The notes: a model not told the origin generated them from the sequence alone. A stretch of DNA of 64,000 nt from CAXBMB01 sp052078155 (GCA_052078155.1 JBQJBP010000001.1:1922001-1986000); one strand, 5' to 3'. Counted from the stretch's first letter, positions 17,455 through 26,359 are shown. Translations and numbers: made by a program.

Positions 17455-18837
17455 ATGCCCATCCACCCGACTGAAGACATGAGCAACCCGGCACTGGAAG
17501 ATGTTTACACCTCCCCCTTGTCAGAAACGGGCCTTCCCAAACACCGGATGCCGGACCAGCTGTCAAAACCGGAAACCGTCTACAATCTGATCCGCGATGA
17601 ACTGATGCTCGACGGCAATGCCCGGCAGAACCTGGCAACCTTCTGCACCACCTGGGTGGAAGACGAAGTCCAGCAGCTGATGTGTCATGCCGTCGACAAA
17701 AACATGATCGACAAGGATGAGTATCCGCAAACAGCTGAGATTGAAAAACGCTGCGTTCACATCATGGCCGACCTCTGGAACGCCCCTAAAAAGGGGCACG
17801 CCATTGGCTGCTCCACCACCGGGTCCAGTGAAGCGGCCATGCTGGGCGGACTGGCAATGAAATGGAACTGGCGGAAGAAGCGGGAAGCCGCGGGGAAAGA
17901 CAGCAGCAAACCCAACATTGTCACCGGTCCGGTGCAGATCTGCTGGAAGAAGTTTGCCCGCTACTTCGATGTGGAACTGCGGGAAGTTCCCCTGCGCGGT
18001 GACGCCCTGGGGCTGGAACCCAAAGACCTGCGAGAGTTCTGCGATGAAAACACCATCGGTGTGGTGCCAACGCTGGGCGTCACCTTCACCGGGGTTTACG
18101 AACCTGTCGAAGCTCTGGCCAAAGAGCTGGACGCCATGGAAGAGGATCTGGGCCTGGACATTCCGATCCATGTGGATGCCGCGTCCGGCGGCTTTATCGC
18201 TCCCTTTATCCAGAAGGACCTGAAGTGGGACTTCAGGCTGAAGCGGGTCAAATCCATTAATGCTTCCGGGCACAAGTTCGGCCTGGCGCCACTGGGGGTG
18301 GGCTGGGCCATCTGGGGCAGCAAAAAAGACCTGCCCAAAGAGCTGGTGTTCAATGTGGATTATCTGGGTGGCAACATGCCCACCTTTGCCCTGAATTTCT
18401 CCCGCCCTGGCGGGGAAATCATCGCCCAGTATTACAATTTCCTGCGCCTGGGGCGCGAAGGATACCGGGCCATTCAGCAAGCCTGCGCCGACAATGCCCA
18501 CTGGCTGGCCAAGGAGCTGTCAAAAATCGACATCTTCGAGATGATCTATGACGGCAAAGGGGCACTTCCCTGCGTCACCTACAAGCTCAAAGACGGTGAT
18601 CACGGCTTCTCGCTCTATGATCTGTCAGAGCGGGTGCGTATGCGGGGCTGGCAGATTGCCTCCTATCCTCTGCCGTCGGATCGCGAAGACACGGTGGTGC
18701 AGCGCATCCTGGTGCGTCGGGGAGTCAGCCGGGATCTGGCTAAACTCCTGTTAAAGGATATCAAGCGGGAGGTGGAGAACCTGAAACAGAACCCGGTGAC
18801 AAAGTCATCCGCTGGTCCCAGTTTTGCGCACGGCTGA
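17455..18837 (+). CDS. gadB: Glutamate decarboxylase (PLP-dependent)
   Basis: Converts glutamate to GABA and CO2, consuming a proton. 460 residues matches bacterial GadA/GadB. Key parts are the N-terminal helix region rich in acidic residues, GCSTTGSSEAAMLGGLAMKW (cofactor phosphate binding), HVDAASGGFIAPF (Asp that contacts the PLP ring) and SINASGHKFG with the Schiff-base lysine near residue 273. The C-terminus ends SFAHG, similar to the E. coli GadB tail whose histidine closes the active site at neutral pH. AAGGAAAG precedes the ATG. It is divergent from the RND pump operon. No GadC antiporter gene is seen in the window. Confidence 0.93.
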   Translation: MPIHPTEDMSNPALEDVYTSPLSETGLPKHRMPDQLSKPETVYNLIRDELMLDGNARQNLATFCTTWVEDEVQQLMCHAVDKNMIDKDEYPQTAEIEKRCVHIMADLWNAPKKGHAIGCSTTGSSEAAMLGGLAMKWNWRKKREAAGKDSSKPNIVTGPVQICWKKFARYFDVELREVPLRGDALGLEPKDLREFCDENTIGVVPTLGVTFTGVYEPVEALAKELDAMEEDLGLDIPIHVDAASGGFIAPFIQKDLKWDFRLKRVKSINASGHKFGLAPLGVGWAIWGSKKDLPKELVFNVDYLGGNMPTFALNFSRPGGEIIAQYYNFLRLGREGYRAIQQACADNAHWLAKELSKIDIFEMIYDGKGALPCVTYKLKDGDHGFSLYDLSERVRMRGWQIASYPLPSDREDTVVQRILVRRGVSRDLAKLLLKDIKREVENLKQNPVTKSSAGPSFAHG

Positions 18838-18956
18838 TACCGGACCCACCGGTACCGCAACCACCGGCCCACACTTCAACAAAGCCTCAAAAATCGCCAG
18901 GGAAAAGGCCTCCAGGAAAAAGACCACCGGGAAATAGACCACTGGAGAAAGGGCCG

Positions 18957-19172
18957 TCACTCGCCCTGATCATCAGGGGTGGGAGGCTTTGGCTTGCGGA
19001 AAATCGTCAGTCGCAGCGGAATAACCCAGGCCAGCCCGGCGATGGGATAGAAAATCAGTTCCGCCAGCCAGTGCTGCGGCAGCCAGGTCACGCCAATGTA
19101 GACCATCAAGCCAATGTAAATCAGCACAGCCAGGCTGATCAGGAGAATGGCCAGGTACCCTTTGATGGTCAT
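18957..19172 (-). CDS. DUF2842 small membrane protein
   Basis: A 71-residue protein with two membrane helices (residues about 5-28 and 38-58) and a charged Pro-rich tail (RKPKPPTPDDQGE). The AGLAWVIPLRLTI motif after the second helix and the overall size match DUF2842, a family almost confined to Alphaproteobacteria and of unknown role. It converges with the glutamate decarboxylase gene. Immediately upstream (19262-19325) lies an inverted partial copy of the dispersed repeat. Function cannot be said. Confidence 0.72.
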   Translation of the reverse strand: MTIKGYLAILLISLAVLIYIGLMVYIGVTWLPQHWLAELIFYPIAGLAWVIPLRLTIFRKPKPPTPDDQGE

Positions 19173-19261
19173 AAGCGGTCTCTATCGTAAAGTTTAAGGC
19201 GGAAAGAGCAGAAGTCTAGCTTTCGGCCTCTGCCTACCCCGCCCATCGGCACAGAACAAGG

Positions 19262-19325
19262 GCTTAGAGTCTTTGAGGGAAATCGAGTCTTAGAGAGTGA
19301 TTCTCGACAGAGATAGAACTCTCTC
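19262..19325 (-). repeat. Dispersed modular intergenic repeat, partial inverted copy 3
   Basis: Read on the minus strand it contains CTCTGTCGAGAATCACTCTCTAAGACTC, matching the module 1-2 junction of other copies (GAATCACCCTCTAACTCTTTG at about 55949). It lies between the DUF2842 gene and the cytochrome gene. The match is more degenerate than for the full copies. Confidence 0.5.
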
Positions 19326-19457
19326 AGCAAAATCACCTTACGATGGCGCTCAAACCCCGGATCTGCCTCTTTTCAACTCAAAAGTAGGGACCTCGCCGAT
19401 GGGTTCAAAGCGCAAAACGCGTCTGACAAAACCGATAACGCGCCAGTCAACCCGCCT

Positions 19458-19925
19458 CTACTGCTGGCCTTTGAGCTGGGTGACATAGGACACCAGATCA
19501 TCCAGGTCATCTGCCGTCATCTCGAAAGTGGCCACGTTACTGGGAATCTCGGTCCAGGGAGAGACACCTTCCATACGGACCACCACAGGATGAGGTTGCC
19601 GTTCAAAGAAGGTTTCAAAGCGCTCCAGCCAGTCTCCCAGGGAAAGCAGCAGCTTGAAGGATGGAGATGAGCCAATGCCGCCGTAGGGATTGAAATCCTC
19701 CACCACATGACAGCGGGTACAGTGTGTCACGGAAATATCCTGTCCGCGCTTGAAGGCGGCGGCATCATCCGTAGAGGATTGAGCCAGTTGCATGGCGGTG
19801 GCACGGCTTGGGCTCCCGAGAGCAACAAGGACAACAACGGCACAAAGCAGTAATAGAACGACTGTGAAACCAGCGCCCTGTTTGAGCCGCAGACAGACCA
19901 CTCTGCGCCCTGTTTTTAACGACAT
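19458..19925 (-). CDS. Small monohaem c-type cytochrome
   Basis: A 155-residue protein with an N-terminal membrane helix or uncleaved signal (VVLLLLCAVVVLVALG, residues 22-38) and one haem site HCTRCH with Cys69, Cys72 and His73. Near the C-terminus TFEMTADDLDDLVSYVTQL resembles the distal Met helix of class I cytochromes c, though the spacing of the Met ligand is not certain. The start is fixed by AGGAGGG four bases before the ATG; the frame continues upstream to 20063, but that part overlaps a repeat. Electron partners are unknown, and no oxidase or dehydrogenase gene is adjacent. Confidence 0.8.
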   Translation of the reverse strand: MSLKTGRRVVCLRLKQGAGFTVVLLLLCAVVVLVALGSPSRATAMQLAQSSTDDAAAFKRGQDISVTHCTRCHVVEDFNPYGGIGSSPSFKLLLSLGDWLERFETFFERQPHPVVVRMEGVSPWTEIPSNVATFEMTADDLDDLVSYVTQLKGQQ

Positions 19926-20018
19926 TGATCCCTCCTGTGTCTTTGCCCCTTTTTCCGTCCTTCCAGAATGACTCTTTTTTAACGCCGTGATTGTGTTTCC
20001 AAACGCTAGAGTGTGAGA

Positions 20019-20085
20019 GGCAGAAGCCCCAGCGCGTTGCGCGGTTACCTCACCACGAACCACTCTCTAAACTGTTGAAACAATG
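20019..20085 (+). repeat. Dispersed modular intergenic repeat, copy 4
   Basis: Contains AGAAGCCCCAGCGCGTTGCG (module 1) followed by CTCACCACGAACCACTCTCTAAACTGTTGAAAC (modules 1-2 junction; compare CCTCTAACACGTTGAAAAG). Module 3 is missing. It lies upstream of the cytochrome gene, with the polyamine-type operon beyond it. Confidence 0.65.
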
Positions 20086-20523
20086 ACTTACTTACGTTCC
20101 ATACCGGACCGCTTCAGGGTCCCTGTTCAGACCGGGGGAACGCTGGAAAGACAGCAGGACTTTGCACCTTACGTCACAAATACCTCACTTGATGGATTTA
20201 CAGAACCAGGCCGAAAACAGCTTAGTCCCTAACATAGGCGGAAACAAAATGCCGCAGGGAAACTTGGGATCAGGGAGGACCCAGGGACGAATAACTTTCC
20301 CCGTCAGCAGCTATTCCGCTTGAGCAACATCACGAGTCTGGTCAACATACCTACTGGACTTCCAGGCTGGAGATGCGGGGTGGCTTCCGCAGGCACACTC
20401 TGCCCGAGATTAATGAGGCAGAAGCCGGAACAAGACTGCCAGCCTTAGCTGCCTGTCAGGCAGCTGTCGCTCAACTGATCAGCGCAGCAGTTGCGCAAGA
20501 AAAATGAACTGGAGGCAAAAAGA
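20086..20523. other. Upstream region of the polyamine-type ABC operon
   Basis: About 440 bases without a gene. A nearly loopless perfect inverted repeat, AGCTGCCTG/CAGGCAGCT, lies at 20447-20465, close to the ribosome site of the binding-protein gene; it could be an operator or a translation-control hairpin. No known riboswitch consensus was recognised. Confidence 0.45.
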
Positions 20524-21630
20524 ATGCGAACACGAAAATCTAAAAGAGGCGTTTCCGGCCTGTTGCAGGCCATCTCTCGTCGGCAGTTTATGCAAGGCGC
20601 AGGGGTTGCCGCGGTTGGTCTGACCGTGACCGGCATGCCCAAACTGGCTGCCGCCGAAGAAAAGAAGCTGAGCTTCTACAACTGGGACACCTACATCGCC
20701 GAAGACACCCTGGACAACTTCAAGGATGCCACCGGCATCGAAGTGAAGATGGACCTCTTCGCGGACAACGCCGAGCTTTTTGCCAAGCTGCGCGATGGCA
20801 ATCCGGGGTACGATCTGATCGTTCCGACCAATGACTGGGTTGCCCGCATGGTTGCCGCCGGCATGCTGGAAGAGCTGGATCACAGCCTGATCCCCAACAT
20901 GTCCAACCTCTATCCGTCCTTCATGGACAAAGCCCCCTTCGATCCGGGGCGCAAACACTCCCTGCCGTACATGTGGGGCTCCATCGGCATCGGCTATCGC
21001 AAGTCCAAAGTGTCTGAGCCCCCTGCCAGCTGGAAGTACCTCTACGATTCTGATCAGTACTCCGGCAAAATTGCCATTCTGGCAGAACCGCAGACCGCGC
21101 TGCAGATGGGCATGAAGTATCTGGGCTACTCCCTGAACTCCACCAACAAGGCCGAAATCGATGCGGCAGCCGATCTGCTGATCAAGCAGAAGCCGCACAT
21201 CAAGGCTTTTGCCGAAGACAACGGGCAGGATCTGCTGGCCGCTGGTGATGTGGACCTGACCATGGAATGGAATGGCGACATTGCCCAGCTGATGACCGAA
21301 GACGATGACGTGGGCTATGTCATGCCTGTGGAAGGCGGACTGCTGTGGGAAGACACCCTGTGCATTCCCAAAGGCGCGCCGCACCCTGGCAACGCCCATG
21401 CCTTCATCAACTACATCTATGAGCCGGATGTGAACCGCTCAATCGCGGAATACATCCAGTACGCCACGCCGAACAAAACGGCTGCGGAAGGCATGCCTGC
21501 CGAATACAAGGACAACCCAGCGATCTATCCGCCGGAAGCCGATCTGGCCAAGGCTGAAAAAGCCCTCTATCTGGGCGAAGACATCGTTGAGTACTACGAC
21601 CAGACCTACACCAAGGTTCTGGCGTCCTAA
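20524..21630 (+). CDS. Polyamine-type ABC transporter substrate-binding protein (Tat-exported)
   Basis: Periplasmic PotD/PotF-like binding protein of 368 residues. The signal peptide carries a twin-arginine motif (SRRQFMQGAGVAAVG), so export by the Tat path is likely. The mature start LSFYNWDTYIAEDTLDNF is the classic PotD/PotF opening, and NDWVARMVAAGMLEELDHS is the following lobe-one segment. The ATG at 20524 has GGAGG eight bases upstream; an ATG 33 bases earlier is poorer. First of four genes. Putrescine or spermidine is the likely ligand, but residues lining the site were not checked. A strong hairpin follows the stop. Confidence 0.9.
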   Translation: MRTRKSKRGVSGLLQAISRRQFMQGAGVAAVGLTVTGMPKLAAAEEKKLSFYNWDTYIAEDTLDNFKDATGIEVKMDLFADNAELFAKLRDGNPGYDLIVPTNDWVARMVAAGMLEELDHSLIPNMSNLYPSFMDKAPFDPGRKHSLPYMWGSIGIGYRKSKVSEPPASWKYLYDSDQYSGKIAILAEPQTALQMGMKYLGYSLNSTNKAEIDAAADLLIKQKPHIKAFAEDNGQDLLAAGDVDLTMEWNGDIAQLMTEDDDVGYVMPVEGGLLWEDTLCIPKGAPHPGNAHAFINYIYEPDVNRSIAEYIQYATPNKTAAEGMPAEYKDNPAIYPPEADLAKAEKALYLGEDIVEYYDQTYTKVLAS

Positions 21631-21632
21631 GC

Positions 21633-21686
21633 GGAAGCTCTCGGGTCCCAAGCCTGTATCCTTCCAGGCCTGGGACCCTCTCTTCC
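21633..21686 (+). promoter_or_regulatory. Strong stem-loop between binding-protein and first permease genes
   Basis: GGAAG (21633-21637) and GGGTCCCA-A-GCCTG pair with CAGGC-C-TGGGACCC and CTTCC (21682-21686). There is no T run, so it is more likely an mRNA-stabilising or partial-termination element that lets the binding protein be made in excess. Confidence 0.7.
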
Positions 21687-21784
21687 GACCCAGCACTTTC
21701 GAACTCTGCTTTTGTCAACCAAGGGCACCGTTTCCCCAAATCCGGTCAGTTGGGGCCCCGCCTCACTGACAGACATTCCCCGCA

Positions 21785-22726
21785 ATGGCCCCAGCCGTTG
21801 CCCAAACCGTTTCAGAGAATTTCATGGAAAGTTGGCGCAAAGCCCCGCTCGCTTTTTTGGCGACTTACCTGCCGCCCATTTCCTGGCTGCTCTTTTTCTT
21901 CCTGATCCCGCTGACCCTGATCTGGGGCTACAGCTTCAGCGACAAACTGGGCATCACGGAAATCGAGCTAACCTGGACGCTGTCCAACTATGCCCGTGCA
22001 CTGGACCCGCTCTATCTCAGCATTCTCTGGAAATCCCTCTGGATGGCGGGGCTGACAACGGTGATCTGCCTGATCGTCGCCTTTCCCGTTGCTCTGGCCA
22101 TTACCTTTGCTCCGCAGCAAACCCGCAACTGGCTGCTGATGCTGGTCATCCTGCCCAGCTGGATCAATCTGCTGATCCGCACCTATGCGCTGATTGCCGT
22201 GCTGCGGACCCGCGGCCAGCTGAACTTCGCCCTTGAATGGATCTGGCTGAAGGTTGACGCCGTTTTCCAGTTCTTCGGCTTTACCATCGGCAAATTCGAA
22301 GCCCTGGAGCTGCTCTACAACAACGGCGCTGTGGTGATCGGTCTGGTGTTTGTCTACCTGCCCTTCATGGTGCTGCCTCTCTTTGCCGCCCTGGACCGCA
22401 TGGACAAATCCCTGATGGAAGCCAGCCTGGATCTGGGGGCCGGGCGACTGCGCAGCATCAAGAACATCGCCGTGCCCCTGGCTCTGCCGGGCATCATCTC
22501 CGGCATCATCATCACCTTCATTCCTTCCCTTGGGTCCTATCTGACACCGGACCTGCTGGGCGGCACAGAAAGCCAGATGATCGCCAACGTTATTGAGCGG
22601 CAGTTCAAATCCGCCAACGACCTGCCCTTTGGGTCCGCCCTCAGTTTCATTCTGATGTACGCCACCTTCTTTGCCCTGGCGCTGCGGTCCGTCCTGTCCA
22701 ACCGTCAGCAAGCAGGCCGGAGGTAG
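21785..22726 (+). CDS. Polyamine-type ABC transporter permease, PotB/PotH type
   Basis: A 313-residue inner-membrane permease with six hydrophobic segments. The coupling loop reads MDKSLMEASLDLGAGRLRSIKNIAVPLALPGI, a clear EAA loop (SLMEAS-DLGA) typical of PotB/PotH. It begins after the stem-loop that follows the binding-protein gene, and ends six bases before the next permease gene. It pairs with the following permease to form the channel. The first of several possible ATGs was taken; one 15 residues later (MESWRKA) is also possible. Confidence 0.9.
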   Translation: MAPAVAQTVSENFMESWRKAPLAFLATYLPPISWLLFFFLIPLTLIWGYSFSDKLGITEIELTWTLSNYARALDPLYLSILWKSLWMAGLTTVICLIVAFPVALAITFAPQQTRNWLLMLVILPSWINLLIRTYALIAVLRTRGQLNFALEWIWLKVDAVFQFFGFTIGKFEALELLYNNGAVVIGLVFVYLPFMVLPLFAALDRMDKSLMEASLDLGAGRLRSIKNIAVPLALPGIISGIIITFIPSLGSYLTPDLLGGTESQMIANVIERQFKSANDLPFGSALSFILMYATFFALALRSVLSNRQQAGRR

Positions 22727-22732
22727 CCCGTC

Positions 22733-23608
22733 ATGAACAGAGTTTCCTCTCTCTTGTCCTGGCTGCCGTTCATCGGTCGACGGGAAGAAATCGCCCCGCT
22801 GGAACTGCACAGGCTGTTCTGGATGCGGGCCTGGGTGGCCTGCACCCTGCTGTTCCTCTATGCGCCGATCCTGGTGCTGGTGGTCTTCAGCTTTAACAAT
22901 TCAAAGCGCAACGTGGTCTGGCGGGGCTTCACCACCAAGTACTATGAAAAGGCCTTTGCCAACAGCGAGCTGATGCTGGCCTTTGGCAACACCTTCACCA
23001 TCGCCGTGATCTCCACCATCATCTCGGTCATTCTGGGCACCCTGGCGGCGCTGCTGTTGTGGCGCTTCCGCTTTCCCCTGAAAGCCGCCCACGACGGTGC
23101 TCTGGCCCTGCCCATCGTGATCCCGGAGATCTGCATGGGGGTGGCGCTGATGTCCTTTTACACCCGCATCGGCTGGCCCACCGACATGGTCTGGCCCTTC
23201 AATCTCTCCAGCATCACCTTCGCCCATGTGGCGTTCAGCTTCCCCTTTGTCACCATGGTGGTCCGGGCCAGGCTGGAAGGCTTCAACCGGGAACTGATGG
23301 AATGCGCTCAGGATCTGGGGGCGTCCGAATGGCAGGTGCTGCGCGATGTGATCGCCCCCTTCCTGCTGCCGGGACTGATCGCCGGGGCGTTGCTGGCCTT
23401 TACCCTGTCACTGGATGACTTTGTCATCACCTTCTTTACCTCGGGTCCGAACACAGTGACCTTCCCGGTGAAGATCTATTCCATGGTCCGCTTCTCGGTC
23501 ACACCAGAAGTCAATGCGGCCTCTACCATCTTGATTCTCATCACCATCATCATGACCGCCATTGCCATGCGTCTGCAGGGACGCAAAGGCGGCAATCTGG
23601 CCGGTTAG
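22733..23608 (+). CDS. Polyamine-type ABC transporter permease, PotC/PotI type
   Basis: A 291-residue second permease with six hydrophobic segments. It has the LYAPILVLVVFSFNNSK start of PotC/PotI proteins, the EAA loop FNRELMECAQDLGASEWQVLRDV and the conserved LSLDDFVITFFTSGP segment near the end. It starts six bases after the first permease stop and runs into the ATPase gene, which starts within 15 bases. Its N-terminal 35 residues before the first helix are longer than in E. coli PotC and contain several charged residues. Confidence 0.92.
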   Translation: MNRVSSLLSWLPFIGRREEIAPLELHRLFWMRAWVACTLLFLYAPILVLVVFSFNNSKRNVVWRGFTTKYYEKAFANSELMLAFGNTFTIAVISTIISVILGTLAALLLWRFRFPLKAAHDGALALPIVIPEICMGVALMSFYTRIGWPTDMVWPFNLSSITFAHVAFSFPFVTMVVRARLEGFNRELMECAQDLGASEWQVLRDVIAPFLLPGLIAGALLAFTLSLDDFVITFFTSGPNTVTFPVKIYSMVRFSVTPEVNAASTILILITIIMTAIAMRLQGRKGGNLAG

Positions 23609-23622
23609 GAGCGCTGTTGAGC

Positions 23623-24708
23623 ATGAGCGGAAACGACTCTTTCATTTCAATCAACCAGGTCACCAAGGTTTACGGTGGCTCGGTCAAAGCCGTGAACGAT
23701 GCCAATCTGGCCATCAAAAAGGGCGAGTTCTTTGCCCTTCTGGGGCCGTCCGGCTGCGGCAAGACCACCCTGCTGCGCATGCTGGCCGGTTTCGAAACCC
23801 TGACCGAAGGCCAGATCATCATTGATGGCCAGGACATGGCGGGTGTGCCCCCCAATCGCCGCCCCATCAACATGGTCTTCCAGTCCTATGCCGTCTTCCC
23901 CCACATGACCGTGGCCGACAATGTGGCCTATGGTCTGAAGGTGGACGGTGTGCCCAAGCATGAGATTGCGGAGAAGGTGGAAAAGGCTCTGGGACAGGTC
24001 AAGCTGGCCGAATATGGCCCGCGCAAACCCGACCAGCTCTCCGGGGGGCAGCGCCAGCGTGTCGCCCTGGCGCGCGCGCTGGTGAAAGAACCCAAGGTGC
24101 TGCTGCTGGATGAACCTTTGTCAGCACTGGACGCCAAGCTGCGCGAAGCCATGCAGCTGGAACTGGTGCGCCTGCAACAGGCCGTGGGCATTACCTTTGT
24201 CATCGTCACCCACGATCAGGCCGAGGCGCTGTCCATGGCCGACCGCATTGCCGTGATGGAAGCCGGTCAGGTGAAACAGGTGGCCAGCCCGGAAGAACTG
24301 TACGAGCATCCCAACTGCCGCTTCGTGGCTGACTTCATCGGTAAGATCAATCTGTTGGACGGCCGGGCCGAAGCTCTGGAAGGCGACAACCACCGCCTGC
24401 TGATCGAAGGGCTGCCAACGCTGGAACTGCCCGGCCACTATCAGGGCAGTGTCACCCTGGCCATCCGACCGGAAAAGGTGCGCATCAGCCTGGCCCGTCC
24501 GGACAATGGTGAACTGACAACCCAGGGCACCATCAGTGACCTGGCTTACTATGGCAGTTCTTCCCACCTCTATGTGGATCTGGGCAACGGCAACCCCATC
24601 ATGGTGGACATCCCCAACGCCCAGCGCCATCAGGGAGAGGGCTTTTCCATTGGTCAGTCCGTCTGGGTTTCCTGGACCCAGGAAGACGCCATGCTGCTGA
24701 CCAGCTGA
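23623..24708 (+). CDS. Polyamine-type ABC transporter ATP-binding protein, PotA/PotG type
   Basis: A 361-residue ATPase that powers the importer. Walker A is GPSGCGKTT near residue 40, the Q loop is VFQSYAVFPHMTV, the signature is LSGGQRQRVALARALV, Walker B is LLLDEPLSALD and the switch histidine is in VTHDQAEALSMAD. After residue 240 comes a TOBE-type regulatory domain (RPEKVRISL). The ATG at 23623 is chosen; a TTG six bases earlier has equally good spacing to the same AGGAG. It is the last gene of the operon. No obvious terminator is seen downstream. Confidence 0.92.
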   Translation: MSGNDSFISINQVTKVYGGSVKAVNDANLAIKKGEFFALLGPSGCGKTTLLRMLAGFETLTEGQIIIDGQDMAGVPPNRRPINMVFQSYAVFPHMTVADNVAYGLKVDGVPKHEIAEKVEKALGQVKLAEYGPRKPDQLSGGQRQRVALARALVKEPKVLLLDEPLSALDAKLREAMQLELVRLQQAVGITFVIVTHDQAEALSMADRIAVMEAGQVKQVASPEELYEHPNCRFVADFIGKINLLDGRAEALEGDNHRLLIEGLPTLELPGHYQGSVTLAIRPEKVRISLARPDNGELTTQGTISDLAYYGSSSHLYVDLGNGNPIMVDIPNAQRHQGEGFSIGQSVWVSWTQEDAMLLTS

Positions 24709-25105
24709 CCCGGCCTGACCGCTTAACCGCCTCTGATAAAGCTGTGAACAGGCTAACTCTGTCCTGCGGCAGGCCGTCACGCCTGGGCCCCTGTATGCAG
24801 GAAAACTATCCCACTCTCGCCAACTCCACGCTATAGTGAGCCCCACAGGGACAAAAATGAGACGCTGGGCCACCACAAAACGGAATGGTCACAGGGTCCG
24901 CGCCTGAAACTGCCCCCCCTGATTTGTGCATCAGGTCGGCTGGTCATTGGCGTGAGAGACCTAAGTTCTGGTACGGCCTTTTCATGAGGTTCCGAAAAGA
25001 ACGCAGACAGGTCTCTATTCAATGATGTGGAGCGTGATCCGTAACAGAGTAGAAGCCCAGAGCTTCACCTGCAGGCGGTCATACTCTCATGCGGGAGGAA
25101 GAACT
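24709..25105. other. Intergenic region before the bactofilin-like gene
   Basis: About 400 bases with no clear terminator, RNA or repeat copy. An in-frame ATG pair at 25022 would extend the next gene by 28 residues but has no ribosome site. Confidence 0.4.
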
Positions 25106-26359
25106 TTGGTTGGTCACAGTCACGGTAATCATCCTGTCACGCGGCTCCGCCGCCTTGCTATCCCCACTCCGTCTTTCTGGACACTGACCGTCGTTTGCTG
25201 CCTGCTGGCGATTGCGCTGCTGCCGCTGCTTGGAGCCACCGCATCCCAGGCTTCTGAACGACGCCATCTGCAGGGCAACGAAGAGGTGCTGACAGGTCGC
25301 CATGTTGATGTGGCTGATCATGAAGCAAGTGATCTTCTGGTCGCCGCGCAAAGCAGTAAGCTGGAGCGTTTGACCCTGGAAGATCTTGCTGTGGCTGCCG
25401 GTCGGGTCAAGATGACCGACATCACCACAGAAAACCTGCTGCTCTTTTCCGGCTTCGCAAAAATGCAGGACATGTCTCTGCGTCAGGGCTTCTTGCTGGG
25501 CAACAGCCTGACTTTCGGCGGCGATGTATCCAGCGATCTGGCCATGGCTGCTGGCTGGATAACCTTACAGCCTGAAACCATCATCGGTGGACGTCTGAGG
25601 GTCGCTGCCGCCAACTTCCTTCAGCAGGGACAGTTGCTGGGCGACCTGGTGGTCGTGGCAAGGAAAGTCACGCTGAACGGAGAAATCAGCGGCAATCTGC
25701 GCATCTTGGCAGAGAAGATCACCATCGCCCCCGCCGCTGTCATTCATGGCAACATTAGCTATCGCAGCCTGCAGGAAGTCGAGGTGCAGGACGGCGCGAC
25801 TGTACTGGGCGATGTCCAGCGGGTTAAGCCCCATCTGACCCTGCCCTCCATCATGGTGGTCTTCCTGATGGGACTGGCTGTTTGGGCCGCTGTCATGCTC
25901 TCCGTCTTCCTGCTGGGGGGCAGTCTGCAGATTGCGGTGCCCCACATCATGACCCGGCCAGCCTGCGCCATTGAAAGCCACCCCTTAAAGACAACCTTTG
26001 TCGGGGCTCTGGTTCTCTGCGGGGTGCCTGTGGTGATGCTGTTCCTGGCGATCAGCCTCTGGGCACTGCCACTTGCCATGATGATCCTGCCGCTCTACTG
26101 GGGGGGCTGCATCATCGCCTTCCTGGGCTTTGCCTATTGGGCGGGACTGCACCTCATCGGACAACCGGCGCTCTGCTGGGGCACGCCGTCCCTGCTGCGC
26201 CGTCTGGCGGCTCTGCTGCTCTGCCTGCTGGTGGTTACCCTGGCCGGCGCGGTCTTCCCGATCTTTGGCCTGGCCATCTTCATTGTTGGTGCGTCGGCCG
26301 GTCTGGGCGCCTACCTCTTGCCGCCGCCGAAACAACCTGAACAGACGCCTGACAGCTGA
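25106..26359 (+). CDS. Bactofilin-like (polymer-forming beta-helix) protein with C-terminal membrane domain
   Basis: A 417-residue protein of uncertain function. After a signal or membrane segment (WTLTVVCCLLAIALLPLLG) comes about 150 residues of short repeating strands (for example LTLEDLAVAAGRVKMTD, GDVSSDLAMAAGWITL, GEISGNLRILAEKITIAPAAVIHGNISY), which look like a right-handed beta-helix as in bactofilins or polymer-forming DUF583 proteins. The C-terminal 170 residues hold four or five membrane helices and a Pro-rich tail. The TTG start at 25106 is preferred for its GGAGGAA site five bases upstream. The helix lies on the extracytoplasmic side if the first segment is a signal, which differs from cytoplasmic bactofilins. 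Confidence 0.7.
   Translation: MVGHSHGNHPVTRLRRLAIPTPSFWTLTVVCCLLAIALLPLLGATASQASERRHLQGNEEVLTGRHVDVADHEASDLLVAAQSSKLERLTLEDLAVAAGRVKMTDITTENLLLFSGFAKMQDMSLRQGFLLGNSLTFGGDVSSDLAMAAGWITLQPETIIGGRLRVAAANFLQQGQLLGDLVVVARKVTLNGEISGNLRILAEKITIAPAAVIHGNISYRSLQEVEVQDGATVLGDVQRVKPHLTLPSIMVVFLMGLAVWAAVMLSVFLLGGSLQIAVPHIMTRPACAIESHPLKTTFVGALVLCGVPVVMLFLAISLWALPLAMMILPLYWGGCIIAFLGFAYWAGLHLIGQPALCWGTPSLLRRLAALLLCLLVVTLAGAVFPIFGLAIFIVGASAGLGAYLLPPPKQPEQTPDS

Noticed and set aside
19926..20063. N-terminal extension of the cytochrome gene by 46 codons
   Set aside because: It runs into a repeat copy, lacks a ribosome site, and the internal ATG at 19925 has an excellent one followed by a membrane segment.
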